Source: Ruegeria sp. PrR005
Lineage (GTDB): Bacteria; Pseudomonadota; Alphaproteobacteria; Rhodobacterales; Rhodobacteraceae
Length of the DNA: 64,000 bases
Reading direction: 5' to 3'
Assembly (NCBI RefSeq): GCF_010500245.1
Contig: NZ_JAAGOX010000011.1
Coordinates: 372,001-436,000, forward strand
Shown: one piece after another, positions 16,223 through 26,265 of the stretch
How the letters are laid out: each line of letters starts with the position of its first letter
Position numbering within the stretch: the stretch's first letter is position 1
Position numbers and translations under genes: made by a program
The notes under the pieces: generated by a model
The model's input: the letters and a program-made list of their open reading frames with translations, nothing else
What the model was told of the DNA's origin: nothing
Database searches by the model: none

Positions 16223-19200
16223 TGAAACAGCTCACCTATCCCCTTGCCGTGACGCTGATGCTGACCCCCTCGGGCATGGCCATGGCGCAAAGCCTGGAGG
16301 AAAGCGGCGGCCTGCTGGTCGATTTCCTCGAGGACACGCTGTCAGGCGACGGGCGCAACATCAAGGTGCGCGGCCTGAGCGGCGCGCTGAGCGCCAAGGC
16401 CACCATCGAAGAGATCACCGTTGCCGATGATGACGGGGTTTGGCTGACCATCCGCGACGCGGCGCTGGATTGGAACCGGCTGGCGCTGATCCGGGGGCGG
16501 TTCTCGGTCAACGAGCTGACTGCGGCGGAAATCCGCATCGACCGCACCCCCCTGCCCGGCCCCGAACAGGAAGACCTGCCCGATGCCGCTGCGACCCCGT
16601 TCCAATTGCCGGAACTGCCGGTGGCGATCGAACTGGGCGAGATCCGGGTGGACAAACTGACGCTTGGCGCACCGCTGGCGGGTGTGGCGGCGGAGCTTTC
16701 GGTTCTGGGCAAGCTCACGCTGGCGGACGGGACGCTGGACAGTGCGCTAGACATCACGCGGCTGGACCGTCCGGGGGACAAGGTGGACCTGATCGCTGGC
16801 TTTGCCAACGAGACAAGCCAGATCACCCTCGACATGCAGGTGACCGAGGATGCGGGCGGGCTGATCTCCACCACACTTGGCATTCCGGATGCGCCCGCGC
16901 TGAAACTGACCGCAGCGGGCGAAGGCCCGGTGACCGATTTCACCGCCGATATCGCACTGGCCAGCGAAGGCACCGAACGGGTCGCAGGCCAGGTTCGGTT
17001 GCAATCGGCCCTGCCGGTAACCGGCACGGCGCAGCCGGGTATTGCCTTTACCGCCGATCTGGGCGGCGACCTGACCCCGTTTCTGGACGCGGAATACGAC
17101 CCGTTCTTCGGCACCGAGACCCGCCTTTTCGTGACCGGGATCAGCTCTCCCGGCGGCGCGCTGGATGTGGACGAGTTCACCCTTGCTGCCCAGGCGCTGC
17201 GGCTGGAGGGCGAAATGTCCATGGCCGCAGGTGGCCAGTTGCTGCATGCCGCCTTGCAGGGGCGGGTGACACCACCCGATGGCGACCGCGTGATACTGCC
17301 TGTGGCAGAGCCGCGCATAACACTGAAATCGGCGCAGATTTCGGGGCTTTATGACAAGTCCAACAGCGACGGCTGGGTGCTGAGCCTGACCGCCGACGAG
17401 GTGGCAACACCCGGCCTGCGGCTGGGCCGCGCGCGCATTGCCGCCGAAGGCACTTTGACCACCGGTCCCGAAGGCGCCCATGTTACCGGCGATCTGCAAT
17501 CGGCGCTGGCGGGGCTTACCTTTGCCGACCCGGCGCTGAACCGCGCGCTTGGCGCTGCGATCACGCTGGACGGTCAGTTCGACCTGCCGGCAAACCAATC
17601 GCTGACACTCAGCGGAGTCGAGCTGAAAGGCGCGGATTTCACAGCCACGGCGGATGCGGTGATCGACGGGCTGACATCGGGCTTTGCCATGGATGGCAAG
17701 GTCACCCTGTCCGCCGATGACCTGGGCCGGTTTTCCGACCTCGCCGGGCAGTCCCTGGGCGGGTCTGTCAGTGCCGAACTGACCGGCAAGGGCGCGCCCT
17801 TATCGGGCTCTTTCGATTTCGTTCTGGATGCGGTTGGCCGGGACTTGGTCAGCGGCATGGCCGAGATTGACCCGCTTCTGACGGGAAGCAGCACCATCCA
17901 CCTGGACGCGGTGCGCAACACGACCGGGATGACCGTTCGCGAACTCAGGCTGGACGCGCCTGCGGTCCGGGCCGAGGCGGCGGCGATGGTGACCCAGCCG
18001 GACGGCGTTCTGACGCTGGATGGCCGGGCCCGGGTCGAGGCACCGGACCTGGCGCCCTTCTCGACGCTTGCGGGTTACGACCTGACGGGATCCGTGGTGG
18101 CCGAAGTGACCGGCAAGGCGACGCAGACGGGCGAAGATTTCGATCTGGTGCTGGATGTCGACGGGCGCGGGCTGTCGACCGGCATGGCCCAGATCGATCC
18201 GCTGATCACCGGCCCGGTCACCCTGCATCTGGATGCCAGCCGCGAAAGCGACGCCCTCGATCTGCGCAAGGTGACGCTGGACAGCCGCGCCGCGACGGCC
18301 GATGTCACGGCGCTGATTACCGATCTCACCGGGGCGCTGGTCGTGGATGGCAAGGCCAGGCTTTCGGCCCCGCGCCTGTCGGTCTTCTCGGCCCTTGCGG
18401 GCCGCGAGTTGGGCGGATCGGTGACGGCCGCGCTGGATGGCCGGGCACAGGTGGTCGACCAGACCTTTGACATGCGGCTCGATCTCGACGCCATGGACCT
18501 GAAGGCGGGGATCGAACAGCTCGACACGCTGATCGCCGGGCACACCCGGCTACATTTCGACGGGCTGCGCGACGATGCGGGCATGGATATCCGCGACTTC
18601 ACCCTGAATGGCAATGCGCTCAGCGCCGAGGCCAAAGGCTCCTTCCGGTCGGCAGACAGCGAATTGCGGTTCAAGGCGGCGCTCGACGATCTGGCACGCG
18701 TCACCACTGCCGTGTCGGGGCCGCTGAAATTGGCGGGTACGGTTTCGCCCACGCCAACGGGCATCCGCACAGACGTCTCGCTGAACGGGCCGGACAGCTC
18801 TTTTGCGCGCCTTGACGGCACCATCGACAGCGACGGTGCGGCGGACCTGGATTTCGACGCGGAACTGGCCCGGCTGGAACGGTTCGTGCCGGACATGCCG
18901 GGCAGCCTGACCGCACGCGGCACAGCGGACCGTTCCGGCGGCGTCTGGACGATCAATGGCAACGCGCGCGGGCCGGCCGGGCTGGCCGCCGATGTCGGCG
19001 GAACATTCGACGAGGCCAGCGGACAGGTCGACATGACCACCTCGGGCCAGCTGAGCCTGGGCATCGTAAACAAGGCGCTGTCGCCCAACAAGATCGACGG
19101 CAGCGCGCAATTCAACATGGCGATGAAGGGCACCCCGGGCCTGAGCGCGCTGAGCGGCAGCATCACCACCTCGGGGACGTCGCTGGTGATACCGGACGCC

Positions 19201-20313
19201 GGGCAGACCATCACCGGCATCGGCGGCACCGTGCGGATCGCCGATCAGGCGGTGCAGATTGCCATCAACGGCGGTGTTCGTGCCGGTGGCGGGTTCACCG
19301 TGTCTGGCCCGGTGTCGCTGCTGCCCCCCTTTGACGGGCGGATCACCGTGGCACTCAATGACCTGGTGATGACGGACAACCTGTCCTACGACAGCCGGCT
19401 TGGCGGCCAGATCACGTTGGCCGGGCCGCTGACCGGCAACAGCTCGCTGTCAGGGCAGATCAATGTCGGGGAAACCAATATCAACCTGAATACCGCCGGG
19501 GGCGCCGCCGGGGCGGCGCCGATCCCCGATATCGCGCATAGCGCCGAACCCGGCCCGGTCTATGCCACCCGCCAGCGCGCAAAGCTTGTCGATACCGGCA
19601 ACGGCGGCGGTGGCGGTTCGTCAATGTCGCTGGACATCGCCATCGACGCTCCCGGTCGGGTCTATGCCCGAGGGCGTGGGCTGAACGCCGAAATGGGCGG
19701 CCGCATTCACATTGGCGGCACCACCGCCGCGGTGGTGCCGTCCGGTCAGATCGGTCTGATCCGGGGCGATTTCAACATGCTCGGCAGACGGCTGAAGCTG
19801 AGCAAGGGCATCATCACGCTGCAAGGCGACCTTACGCCCTTCGTCGAGTTCGCCTCGACCACCACCACCTCGGAGGGGCAGGCGTCGCTTCAGATCATCG
19901 GGCCACTGGACGCACCCGAAATCAAGGTGACCGCGGATCCCGACCGCCCTTCTGAAGAGGCACTGGCCATGCTGCTCTTCGGCAACCAGTTCTCGGACCT
20001 TTCGCCTTTTGTCATCGCGCAGATGGCGGCCTCGCTGGCACAGCTGTCGGGCGCCGGGGGCGATGCGACCAAGGGCGTGCGTAGTGCGACGGGGGCGGAT
20101 ACCATCGAAATCGGCGCTGATGCCGACGGCAAGGCGCAACTGGGCGCGGGCGCCTACCTGGGCGAGAACCTCTATACCGATTTCACAGTCAACACCGCCG
20201 GTGAAACCGAGGTGAACCTGAATCTCGATGTCACCGAGAACCTGACGCTCAAGGGCACGGTGGACAATGCGGGCGACACATCGGTCGGGATCTTCTTCGA
20301 ACGGGATTACTGA
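16222..20313 (+). CDS. tamB: Translocation and assembly module protein TamB
   Basis: A 1363-residue TamB/DUF490 protein. The N-terminal hydrophobic segment (residues ~5-22) is a signal or anchor, followed by the AsmA-like start of the family. A very long beta-rich periplasmic body then forms a lipid-conducting groove between the inner membrane and TamA. The C-terminal DUF490 domain has the typical ending (TSVGIFFERDY). Residues ~504-830 contain three tandem copies of a 109-residue unit, listed separately. The start overlaps the tamA stop by one base. Length is normal for alphaproteobacterial TamB. Confidence 0.94.
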   Translation: MKQLTYPLAVTLMLTPSGMAMAQSLEESGGLLVDFLEDTLSGDGRNIKVRGLSGALSAKATIEEITVADDDGVWLTIRDAALDWNRLALIRGRFSVNELTAAEIRIDRTPLPGPEQEDLPDAAATPFQLPELPVAIELGEIRVDKLTLGAPLAGVAAELSVLGKLTLADGTLDSALDITRLDRPGDKVDLIAGFANETSQITLDMQVTEDAGGLISTTLGIPDAPALKLTAAGEGPVTDFTADIALASEGTERVAGQVRLQSALPVTGTAQPGIAFTADLGGDLTPFLDAEYDPFFGTETRLFVTGISSPGGALDVDEFTLAAQALRLEGEMSMAAGGQLLHAALQGRVTPPDGDRVILPVAEPRITLKSAQISGLYDKSNSDGWVLSLTADEVATPGLRLGRARIAAEGTLTTGPEGAHVTGDLQSALAGLTFADPALNRALGAAITLDGQFDLPANQSLTLSGVELKGADFTATADAVIDGLTSGFAMDGKVTLSADDLGRFSDLAGQSLGGSVSAELTGKGAPLSGSFDFVLDAVGRDLVSGMAEIDPLLTGSSTIHLDAVRNTTGMTVRELRLDAPAVRAEAAAMVTQPDGVLTLDGRARVEAPDLAPFSTLAGYDLTGSVVAEVTGKATQTGEDFDLVLDVDGRGLSTGMAQIDPLITGPVTLHLDASRESDALDLRKVTLDSRAATADVTALITDLTGALVVDGKARLSAPRLSVFSALAGRELGGSVTAALDGRAQVVDQTFDMRLDLDAMDLKAGIEQLDTLIAGHTRLHFDGLRDDAGMDIRDFTLNGNALSAEAKGSFRSADSELRFKAALDDLARVTTAVSGPLKLAGTVSPTPTGIRTDVSLNGPDSSFARLDGTIDSDGAADLDFDAELARLERFVPDMPGSLTARGTADRSGGVWTINGNARGPAGLAADVGGTFDEASGQVDMTTSGQLSLGIVNKALSPNKIDGSAQFNMAMKGTPGLSALSGSITTSGTSLVIPDAGQTITGIGGTVRIADQAVQIAINGGVRAGGGFTVSGPVSLLPPFDGRITVALNDLVMTDNLSYDSRLGGQITLAGPLTGNSSLSGQINVGETNINLNTAGGAAGAAPIPDIAHSAEPGPVYATRQRAKLVDTGNGGGGGSSMSLDIAIDAPGRVYARGRGLNAEMGGRIHIGGTTAAVVPSGQIGLIRGDFNMLGRRLKLSKGIITLQGDLTPFVEFASTTTTSEGQASLQIIGPLDAPEIKVTADPDRPSEEALAMLLFGNQFSDLSPFVIAQMAASLAQLSGAGGDATKGVRSATGADTIEIGADADGKAQLGAGAYLGENLYTDFTVNTAGETEVNLNLDVTENLTLKGTVDNAGDTSVGIFFERDY
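17731..18711 (+). repeat. Three tandem 327-bp units inside tamB
   Basis: The segments FSDLAGQSLGGSV, FSTLAGYDLTGSV and FSALAGRELGGSV begin at 17731, 18058 and 18385, exactly 327 bp (109 codons) apart. Each is followed in the same order by a DFxLDxxGR-type strand, a GMAxIDPLxTG-type segment and an LHLDA-type strand; the third copy is the most diverged. The period is exact, but protein similarity is only partial, so the duplication is old. Confidence 0.8.
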
Positions 20314-20317
20314 ACCG

Positions 20318-22108
20318 ATGCACTTCACCACCCGACCCGAGATTGCCGGTACATTCGGCGTGGCCACCTCGACCCACTGGATCGCCTCGGCGGTCGGGAT
20401 GAGCCTGCTGGAGAAGGGCGGCAACGCCTTTGACGCAGCGGCGGCGATGGGGTTTGTGCTGCATGTGGTCGAACCGCATCTGAACGGGCCACTGGGCGAC
20501 ATGCCGATGCTGATCAAGCCCTCGTGCGACACGGTACCGACCCTGGTTTGCGGCCAGGGCACCGCACCGGCCCGCGCCACGATCAGGCATTACCGGGACG
20601 AGGGCCTGACCCGCATCCCAGGTTCGGGACTGCTGGCCACCGTGATCCCCGGCGCTTTTGACGCCTGGATGATCACGCTGCGCGACCATGGCAGCCTGCC
20701 CTTGCGCGATATCCTGGAACCGGCGATCCACTATGCCCGGTCGGGCCACCCCGCGCTGGCGCGGGTATCGGCCACGATCTCGGGGCTCGCCGCGTTCTTT
20801 CGGGACGAATGGCCGACCTCCTACGACACCTGGCTGCCGGGCGGGTCCGCGCCGCAACCCGGCGCGCTGATGAAAAACCCCGCGCTGGCCGACACCTGGA
20901 CCCGGCTTCTGGCCGAGGCCGAGGCGAAACCGGGCCGCGAAGCGCAGATCGAGGCGGCGCGCGACGCCTTCTATCGCGGCTTCGTGGCCGAAGCGATCGA
21001 CCGCTATCTGCGCGACGCCTGCGTGATGGATGCCGCCGGAGGCCGCCGCAAGGGTGTGCTGACTGCCGAGGACATGGCCGGCTGGCAGGCAAGCTACGAG
21101 GCCCCGATCTCGACCCGCTACAAAGGCTGGACCGTGTGGAAAGGTGGGCCCTGGACCCAGGGCCCCGCCCTGCTGCAATCGTTGCAGATCCTCGACGGGT
21201 TCGACCTGGATGCGCTCGACCTGAACGGCGCCCGGTTCGTGCATCTGGTGACCGAGGTCATGAAGCTGGCCTTTGCCGACCGCGAGGCCTATTACGGCGA
21301 CCCGGACCATACCGACATCCCGATGAACACGCTTTTGTCGGAGAAATACGCCGAAACGCGGCGCGCGCTGATCGGCGAGATGGCCTCGGTCGAACAGCGA
21401 CCGGGCCAGCTGCCGGGCCATGAGACCTGGACTGCCGCCGCGCTGCGCCATGCGAGCGACGACTATGTTTCGGGCGGCGGTACCGGCGCGGGCGAGCCGA
21501 CCATGGCGCACCTGTCGCAGCGCCGGGGCGATACGGTGCATATCGACGTGATCGACCGCTGGGGCAACATGGTCTCGGCCACGCCCTCGGGCGGTTGGCT
21601 GCAAAGTTCGCCGGTGGTGCCGGGGCTGGGCATGCCGCTCAACACGCGTGCCCAGATGTTCTGGCTGGACGAAGGGCTGCCTACCTCGCTGGCGCCGGGA
21701 CGCCGCCCGCGCACCACCCTGTCACCGTCGATGGCGCGCGGACCGGACGGGACCGAACTTGCCTTTGGCACACCGGGCGGCGACCAGCAGGACCAATGGC
21801 AGCTCATATACCTGCTGCGGCTGGTGCATGGCGGCCTGAACCTGCAACAGGCGGTGGATGCACCGCTGTTCCATACCGGTCACTTCCAGGAGTCCTTTTA
21901 CCCTCGCCCCGCAAGGCCCGGCCACCTGATGATCGAACCCGCCTTTGGCGAGGCGGTCATCGCCGAGCTCCGCCAGCGCGGCCACGCGGTCGAGGTGGCC
22001 GAGCCCTGGTCCATCGGGCGGCTCACCGCCGCCAGCCGCAATTCCGACGGGCTATTGCGCGCCGCCGCCACGCCACGCCTGATGCAGGCCTATGCCATCG
22101 GGCGCTGA
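20318..22108 (+). CDS. Gamma-glutamyltransferase family protein
   Basis: A 596-residue Ntn-hydrolase of the gamma-glutamyltranspeptidase family. It has the large-subunit start (GMSLLEKGGNAFDAAAAMGF) and the autoprocessing/catalytic threonine block GDTVHIDVIDRWGNMVSAT (Thr406). The small-subunit segments RPRTTLSPSM and FGTPGGDQQDQWQ follow. Family members cleave gamma-glutamyl bonds of glutathione or acylate related substrates. The ATG at 20318 lies five bases after the tamB stop. No convincing signal peptide is present, unlike periplasmic Ggt, so it may be a cytoplasmic relative. It shares no pathway with tamAB and is probably co-transcribed by position only. Confidence 0.88.
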   Translation: MHFTTRPEIAGTFGVATSTHWIASAVGMSLLEKGGNAFDAAAAMGFVLHVVEPHLNGPLGDMPMLIKPSCDTVPTLVCGQGTAPARATIRHYRDEGLTRIPGSGLLATVIPGAFDAWMITLRDHGSLPLRDILEPAIHYARSGHPALARVSATISGLAAFFRDEWPTSYDTWLPGGSAPQPGALMKNPALADTWTRLLAEAEAKPGREAQIEAARDAFYRGFVAEAIDRYLRDACVMDAAGGRRKGVLTAEDMAGWQASYEAPISTRYKGWTVWKGGPWTQGPALLQSLQILDGFDLDALDLNGARFVHLVTEVMKLAFADREAYYGDPDHTDIPMNTLLSEKYAETRRALIGEMASVEQRPGQLPGHETWTAAALRHASDDYVSGGGTGAGEPTMAHLSQRRGDTVHIDVIDRWGNMVSATPSGGWLQSSPVVPGLGMPLNTRAQMFWLDEGLPTSLAPGRRPRTTLSPSMARGPDGTELAFGTPGGDQQDQWQLIYLLRLVHGGLNLQQAVDAPLFHTGHFQESFYPRPARPGHLMIEPAFGEAVIAELRQRGHAVEVAEPWSIGRLTAASRNSDGLLRAAATPRLMQAYAIGR

Positions 22109-22125
22109 TGCGCTTCTTTCTGGTC

Positions 22126-22175
22126 TGAAATACTCCGGGGGTGAGGCCCGCAAGGGCCGAGGGGGCAGAGCCCCC
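22126..22175 (+). repeat. Intergenic repeat with hairpin (type 2, copy 2)
   Basis: TGAAATACTCCGGGGG at 22126-22141 is identical to 254-269 on the opposite strand. It is followed by a GGCCC..GGGCC hairpin (22145-22158) and a GGGGGC..GCCCCC hairpin (22161-22175). The element fills the gap between two convergent genes and touches the stop codon of the minus-strand one, so it may double as a terminator. Confidence 0.6.
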
Positions 22176-23164
22176 TACTCTCCCCCATGCCGGGCAGCCG
22201 CACCGTAAATTGCGTCGATCACCTCTTGCACACCGCGCGACATTTCCAGCGGAAACACTTCGCCCGTGCCCCGGGTGGCGCGCACGAAAGCATCCATCTG
22301 CGCCTCGTATTGATTGACGCCGGGAAAACGGAATACCTGCCGCGACAGCGCCTTCTGGTCATGCAGCACGACCTCGTCAAACCCGTAAAGCCCCGCGTTG
22401 AACGGGGTGAGCACGTCAATCCAGCCGGTTTCGCCGAAAAAGCGCATCGACTGATGCGCGCCCATCTGCGTGGCCACGTGGAAATTCAGGTCGAACCCGT
22501 CAAAGCCCACGGTGGCACGGGCAAAAAAATCGGTGCCGAATTCCTCTGAATACGCGATCCGTGCCTCGGCCCGGCGCATCTCTGCCCCGGTTGCCAGAAG
22601 CGTCGTCACCACCGGATAGACCCCGATATCGGGCAGCGCGCCGCCCCCCAGCTCGAGCCGGTTGCGCATATTGTCCGGATCGGTGTTGTGATAGGAAAAC
22701 CCGCCGGTGACCTGCCGCAGCGCCCCGATGGCGCCGCTGGCGATCAGGTCGCGAACCTTGTGCCATTGCGGGTGATACCAGACCATGAACGCCTCGGACA
22801 CGACCCGGCCCGAGGTATCACGGGCCGCGATCACGCGGTCGATCTGGTCGGCCTTCAACGCAATGGGTTTCTCGCAGAGAACATGTTTGCCTGCCTCCGC
22901 CGCGCGGATCGCCCATTCGACATGCTGCGCCGTGGGCAGCGGGATATAGACCCCGTCTACATCCGGATCGGACAGCAACGCATCGTAACCGTCATACCAG
23001 CGCGCGGCCGAAAACCGCGCCGCCTGTGCCTGTGCCCGGCCCGCGTCGCGGCTGGCGATGGCGTGGATCACGCCGGTTTCCGACCGCGCAATGGCGGGCA
23101 TCACGTGCTCGCGCGCGATCTTGGCCGTCGACAGGATGCCCCAGCGGAACAAGGGTTCGGTCAT
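22175..23164 (-). CDS. Gfo/Idh/MocA-family oxidoreductase
   Basis: A 329-residue NAD(P)-dependent oxidoreductase. The N-terminal Rossmann fold carries WGILSTAKIAREHVMPAI, and the family signature appears as AGKHVLCEKPIALKADQ, with the catalytic Lys in EKP. The C-terminal half is the beta-sheet substrate domain. It overlaps the glucokinase stop by four bases and is the last gene of the xylose ABC operon. That context suggests it oxidises xylose or a related aldose, as NADP-dependent xylose or glucose dehydrogenases of this family do. The substrate is inferred only from context. Confidence 0.88.
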   Translation of the reverse strand: MTEPLFRWGILSTAKIAREHVMPAIARSETGVIHAIASRDAGRAQAQAARFSAARWYDGYDALLSDPDVDGVYIPLPTAQHVEWAIRAAEAGKHVLCEKPIALKADQIDRVIAARDTSGRVVSEAFMVWYHPQWHKVRDLIASGAIGALRQVTGGFSYHNTDPDNMRNRLELGGGALPDIGVYPVVTTLLATGAEMRRAEARIAYSEEFGTDFFARATVGFDGFDLNFHVATQMGAHQSMRFFGETGWIDVLTPFNAGLYGFDEVVLHDQKALSRQVFRFPGVNQYEAQMDAFVRATRGTGEVFPLEMSRGVQEVIDAIYGAAARHGGE

Positions 23165-24084
23165 GCGCTGTCCTCCATCAGCCGGGCCGCGCCGCTCAGT
23201 GCTGCGGCATCGTCGGCGATCAGCCGCACCGGCACCCGGTCCAGATGGTCGGCGAACCGTCCCCCGGCTTCAAATGTTGACAGGAACTCTGCCCGGGCCG
23301 CCGAGCCGAGGATGCCGCGCGCGGCACCACCCGCGAAATGGATGCCGCGGAACGGCAGATACTGGAACACCAATTCCCGGGCAAAAAGTCCCAGCAGGCG
23401 AGCGGTCAAAGTCACCGCGGCCGCCGCCTGAGGATCAGCGCCGGTGGCGAAATCCGCCAATATGTCCTGCCCACGTTTATTCTTATTTGTCAGTATGTTG
23501 TGAAGCCGGGAAAGACCCCGGCCCGAGAACAGGCATTCATTTGTACGAAACCCGGAAGCCGCGTCGCCCAGCTGTGCGCGCAGCTCCTCGGCGATGGCCA
23601 GTGGCAGGCTGGCATGGCCCAGTTCCGCCTCGACCACCGACCCGCCCTTGAGCAGGCAGGCGTTGAAACCGGTGCCCAGCCCTGCGACCAGCGCCTGGTC
23701 GTTCGAGGGCTGCGCGGCACCGGCACGGATCACGTCGAGCTGCGACGGCACAAGCCCCGGCAGGGCATGGCCCAGCGCCACCAGATCGTTGATCAGCCGT
23801 GCGGGAATTTCCGCCTGTTCCGGCAGCGGCGTTGCCAACCCGGATTCGTCGAAGTGCCAGTTTCTGTTGGTCAATTCGGCGCGGCCAGCGGCGACCGGGC
23901 CCGCCACAGCCACGCAGATGCCGCGCAGGGCCGGCAGGTTGTGGCCCCGCGCATAGGCCGACAGCACCTCGGCGAACGACGCGTAGGCGTCGTTGCCGAA
24001 GCGGGCAAGCTGGGACAGGCGCCCGGCGCTGGCCAGTGCCACGCGGGTATTGGTCCCGCCTACATCTGCGACCAGAACCGGCAT
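23161..24084 (-). CDS. glk: Glucokinase
   Basis: A 307-residue sugar kinase of the bacterial glucokinase family, phosphorylating glucose at C6 with ATP. The phosphate loop VADVGGTNTRVAL opens the protein. VAVAGPV, LINDLVALGHALPG, the catalytic Asp in IND, and GTGFNACLL follow. It starts at the ATG at 24084, two bases after the ABC ATPase stop, and ends overlapping the Gfo/Idh start, so it is translationally coupled on both sides. Its place in a xylose uptake operon suggests the ABC system also imports glucose, or that the enzyme takes a related sugar. Confidence 0.9.
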   Translation of the reverse strand: MPVLVADVGGTNTRVALASAGRLSQLARFGNDAYASFAEVLSAYARGHNLPALRGICVAVAGPVAAGRAELTNRNWHFDESGLATPLPEQAEIPARLINDLVALGHALPGLVPSQLDVIRAGAAQPSNDQALVAGLGTGFNACLLKGGSVVEAELGHASLPLAIAEELRAQLGDAASGFRTNECLFSGRGLSRLHNILTNKNKRGQDILADFATGADPQAAAAVTLTARLLGLFARELVFQYLPFRGIHFAGGAARGILGSAARAEFLSTFEAGGRFADHLDRVPVRLIADDAAALSGAARLMEDSA

Positions 24085-24086
24085 GG

Positions 24087-24866
24087 TCACGCCTCGGCCT
24101 GCGCACCTGGGTGCTTGCCCAGGATGATCATGCCCAAGAGATCGTCGTCGGTGACCTTGTCCACGTCCACCGTTCCGACCAGTTTTCCGTTCTTCATGAC
24201 GCTGGCCCGGTCGCACAGTTTCATCACGTCGTGAATGTCGTGGCTGATCAGAAAAATCCCTATTCCCTGGGCCTTTAGCTGCTCGATCAGCTCGGCGACC
24301 ATCTGCGTTTCATGGGGTCCGAGGGCGGCAGTGGGTTCGTCCATGATCAGGATGCGGGCGTCGAAGTAGACCGCGCGGGCGATGGCGACCGACTGACGCT
24401 GGCCGCCGGACAGGGCCGAGACCGGCACGTTGAACTTCTTGAAGTTGGGGTTGAGCCGCGCCATGATCTTGCGCGTCTCGGCCTCCATCGCGTCGTCATC
24501 GACCAGCCCGAAGGGCGTCACCAGCTCGCGCCCGAGGAACAGGTTCGAGCTTGCATCGAGATTGTCCGCCAGCGCAAGTGTCTGATATATCGTCTCAATA
24601 TTGTAACGTCGTGCATCGCGGGGATTGTGGATCTCGGCCTTTTCGCCGTTGATGCGGATCTCGCCCGAGTCCATCTGGTAGGCGCCCGAGAGGATCTTGA
24701 TCAGGGTCGACTTGCCGGCGCCGTTATGGCCCAAAAGGCCCACGACCTCGCCCGGATATAGGTCGACGCTCACGTGATCGACCGCATGCACGCCGCCGAA
24801 GGAGATGCAGATGTCGCGCATCTCGACCAGAGGTGTACCGCGCTTTGACTGTTTTGTACCTGTCAT
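24087..24866 (-). CDS. Sugar ABC transporter ATP-binding protein (single-domain)
   Basis: A 259-residue ABC ATPase. It has Walker [10 protein letters not shown], signature [13 protein letters not shown], Walker [13 protein letters not shown] and the switch His in ISHDIHDV. Unlike E. coli XylG (about 510 residues, two ATPase domains) it has one domain, as in the alphaproteobacterial FrcA type, so it must act as a homodimer. AGGTG lies four bases before the ATG at 24866. It pairs with the permease 34 bases upstream and the xylose-type binding protein beyond. It could be named xylG by context. Confidence 0.92.
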   Translation of the reverse strand: MTGTKQSKRGTPLVEMRDICISFGGVHAVDHVSVDLYPGEVVGLLGHNGAGKSTLIKILSGAYQMDSGEIRINGEKAEIHNPRDARRYNIETIYQTLALADNLDASSNLFLGRELVTPFGLVDDDAMEAETRKIMARLNPNFKKFNVPVSALSGGQRQSVAIARAVYFDARILIMDEPTAALGPHETQMVAELIEQLKAQGIGIFLISHDIHDVMKLCDRASVMKNGKLVGTVDVDKVTDDDLLGMIILGKHPGAQAEA

Positions 24867-24900
24867 GACGCACCTATTGACCGTTTTGTACACTGTTCCA

Positions 24901-26199
24901 TCACGCCACCCCCGCCCTTTTGCGATAGAGAATGTCGATCAGCACCGCCAGCACCAGCACCGTGCCCACGACGATGTTCTGCAAGGGCGCATCGACGCCG
25001 ACCATGGCCATGCCCGATTGCAGCGACTGCATGATCAGCGCGCCCAGGATCGCCCCGTGGATGGTGCCGAAGCCGCCCGCCAGCGCGGTGCCGCCAATGA
25101 CGGCCGCCGCGATCACGCGCAGTTCGTCCAGCGTGCCGATGTCGTTGGAGTGGTTGGTCAGGCGGGCCGAGGCCACCACCGCCGAGATGGCGCAGAGCGC
25201 GCCCATCAGGGCAAAGATCTTGACCGTCAGAAGCCGCGTGTTGATGCCGCTGAGTTCCGCCGCGTCGGGGTTGCCGCCTGTGGCGAAGATATAGCGGCCC
25301 AGCCGGGTGCGCCGCGCCAGCATGGTCATACCGACGGCGATGAAGATCAGCAGCAGCACCGAGATCGGGATACCATAGGCCTCGGTATAGCCTTCGGGCA
25401 AGGTGAGACCCTGCGCCTCGAAATCACGCTTCAACCGCGCGGTCGGCACCTCATAGGCATTCAGGATCGCCACAAAGCCAACGATCGCCGCCGAGATCAG
25501 CCCGGCCAGCACGCCTTCGGCCCAGAGCGGTTTGACCGGGAAGCCATGGCGGATCTTGTTGCGGCGGCTCATCCAAAGGCCATAGAGGGCAGCTACCAGC
25601 GCCAGCAGTCCCACGACCCAGGACCAGCCCGCGCCCAGTGTGCCGTTGATGCCGCCGAACTTTTCAAAGGTCGGGTCCAGCGGCCCGATAGTCTTGCCGC
25701 TGGTCAGGTACCAGCCGGTGTTGCGCCAGACCAGCAGGCCGCCCAGCGTGACGATAAAGGCGGGGATGGTCAGGTAACCCACCAGCCAGCCGTGAAAGGC
25801 GCCGATCAGCGTGCCGATCAGCAAGCCGACAAGGATGGTTACCCAAGGGATCAGCGGATGGCCCAGCCCCAGGCCCAGCATGTTGGGCAGGATCTCGGTC
25901 TGGGTCATCGCCATCACCGCCGAGCAGGTCGCCAGAAGCGCGCCGACGCTCAGGTCGATATGGCGGGTGACGATGACGAAAACCATGCCGGTGGCCATGA
26001 TCGCGACCGAAACGGTCTGGATCGTCAGGTTGAAGATGTTGCGCGGTGTCAGGAAACGGCCGCCGGTCACAAGGTCGAAGCCGATGCACAGGATCGCGAA
26101 GGCACCGATCATGCCGAGAAGGCGCAGATCAAGTTCCAGCGTCTGAACAAAGGATTTCTTGGGATGTGCCGGGGACAGCTCCGCCTCGGAATGAGTCAT
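24901..26199 (-). CDS. xylH: Xylose ABC transporter permease
   Basis: A 432-residue inner-membrane protein of the ribose/xylose permease family. It has about ten to twelve hydrophobic segments and family blocks [31 protein letters not shown] and [11 protein letters not shown]. It forms the channel through which the binding protein's sugar enters, driven by the ATPase encoded downstream. A hydrophilic ~28-residue N-terminus precedes the first segment. AGGA lies close upstream of the ATG. It is the second gene of the minus-strand operon that starts at the XylR operator. Confidence 0.93.
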   Translation of the reverse strand: MTHSEAELSPAHPKKSFVQTLELDLRLLGMIGAFAILCIGFDLVTGGRFLTPRNIFNLTIQTVSVAIMATGMVFVIVTRHIDLSVGALLATCSAVMAMTQTEILPNMLGLGLGHPLIPWVTILVGLLIGTLIGAFHGWLVGYLTIPAFIVTLGGLLVWRNTGWYLTSGKTIGPLDPTFEKFGGINGTLGAGWSWVVGLLALVAALYGLWMSRRNKIRHGFPVKPLWAEGVLAGLISAAIVGFVAILNAYEVPTARLKRDFEAQGLTLPEGYTEAYGIPISVLLLIFIAVGMTMLARRTRLGRYIFATGGNPDAAELSGINTRLLTVKIFALMGALCAISAVVASARLTNHSNDIGTLDELRVIAAAVIGGTALAGGFGTIHGAILGALIMQSLQSGMAMVGVDAPLQNIVVGTVLVLAVLIDILYRKRAGVA

Positions 26200-26265
26200 G
26201 GGATGTCCTGCGATTTTGGGGGTCTCACCCCGATGAAGGGTGAGACCGGTCGTGTTGGAAAAGGA

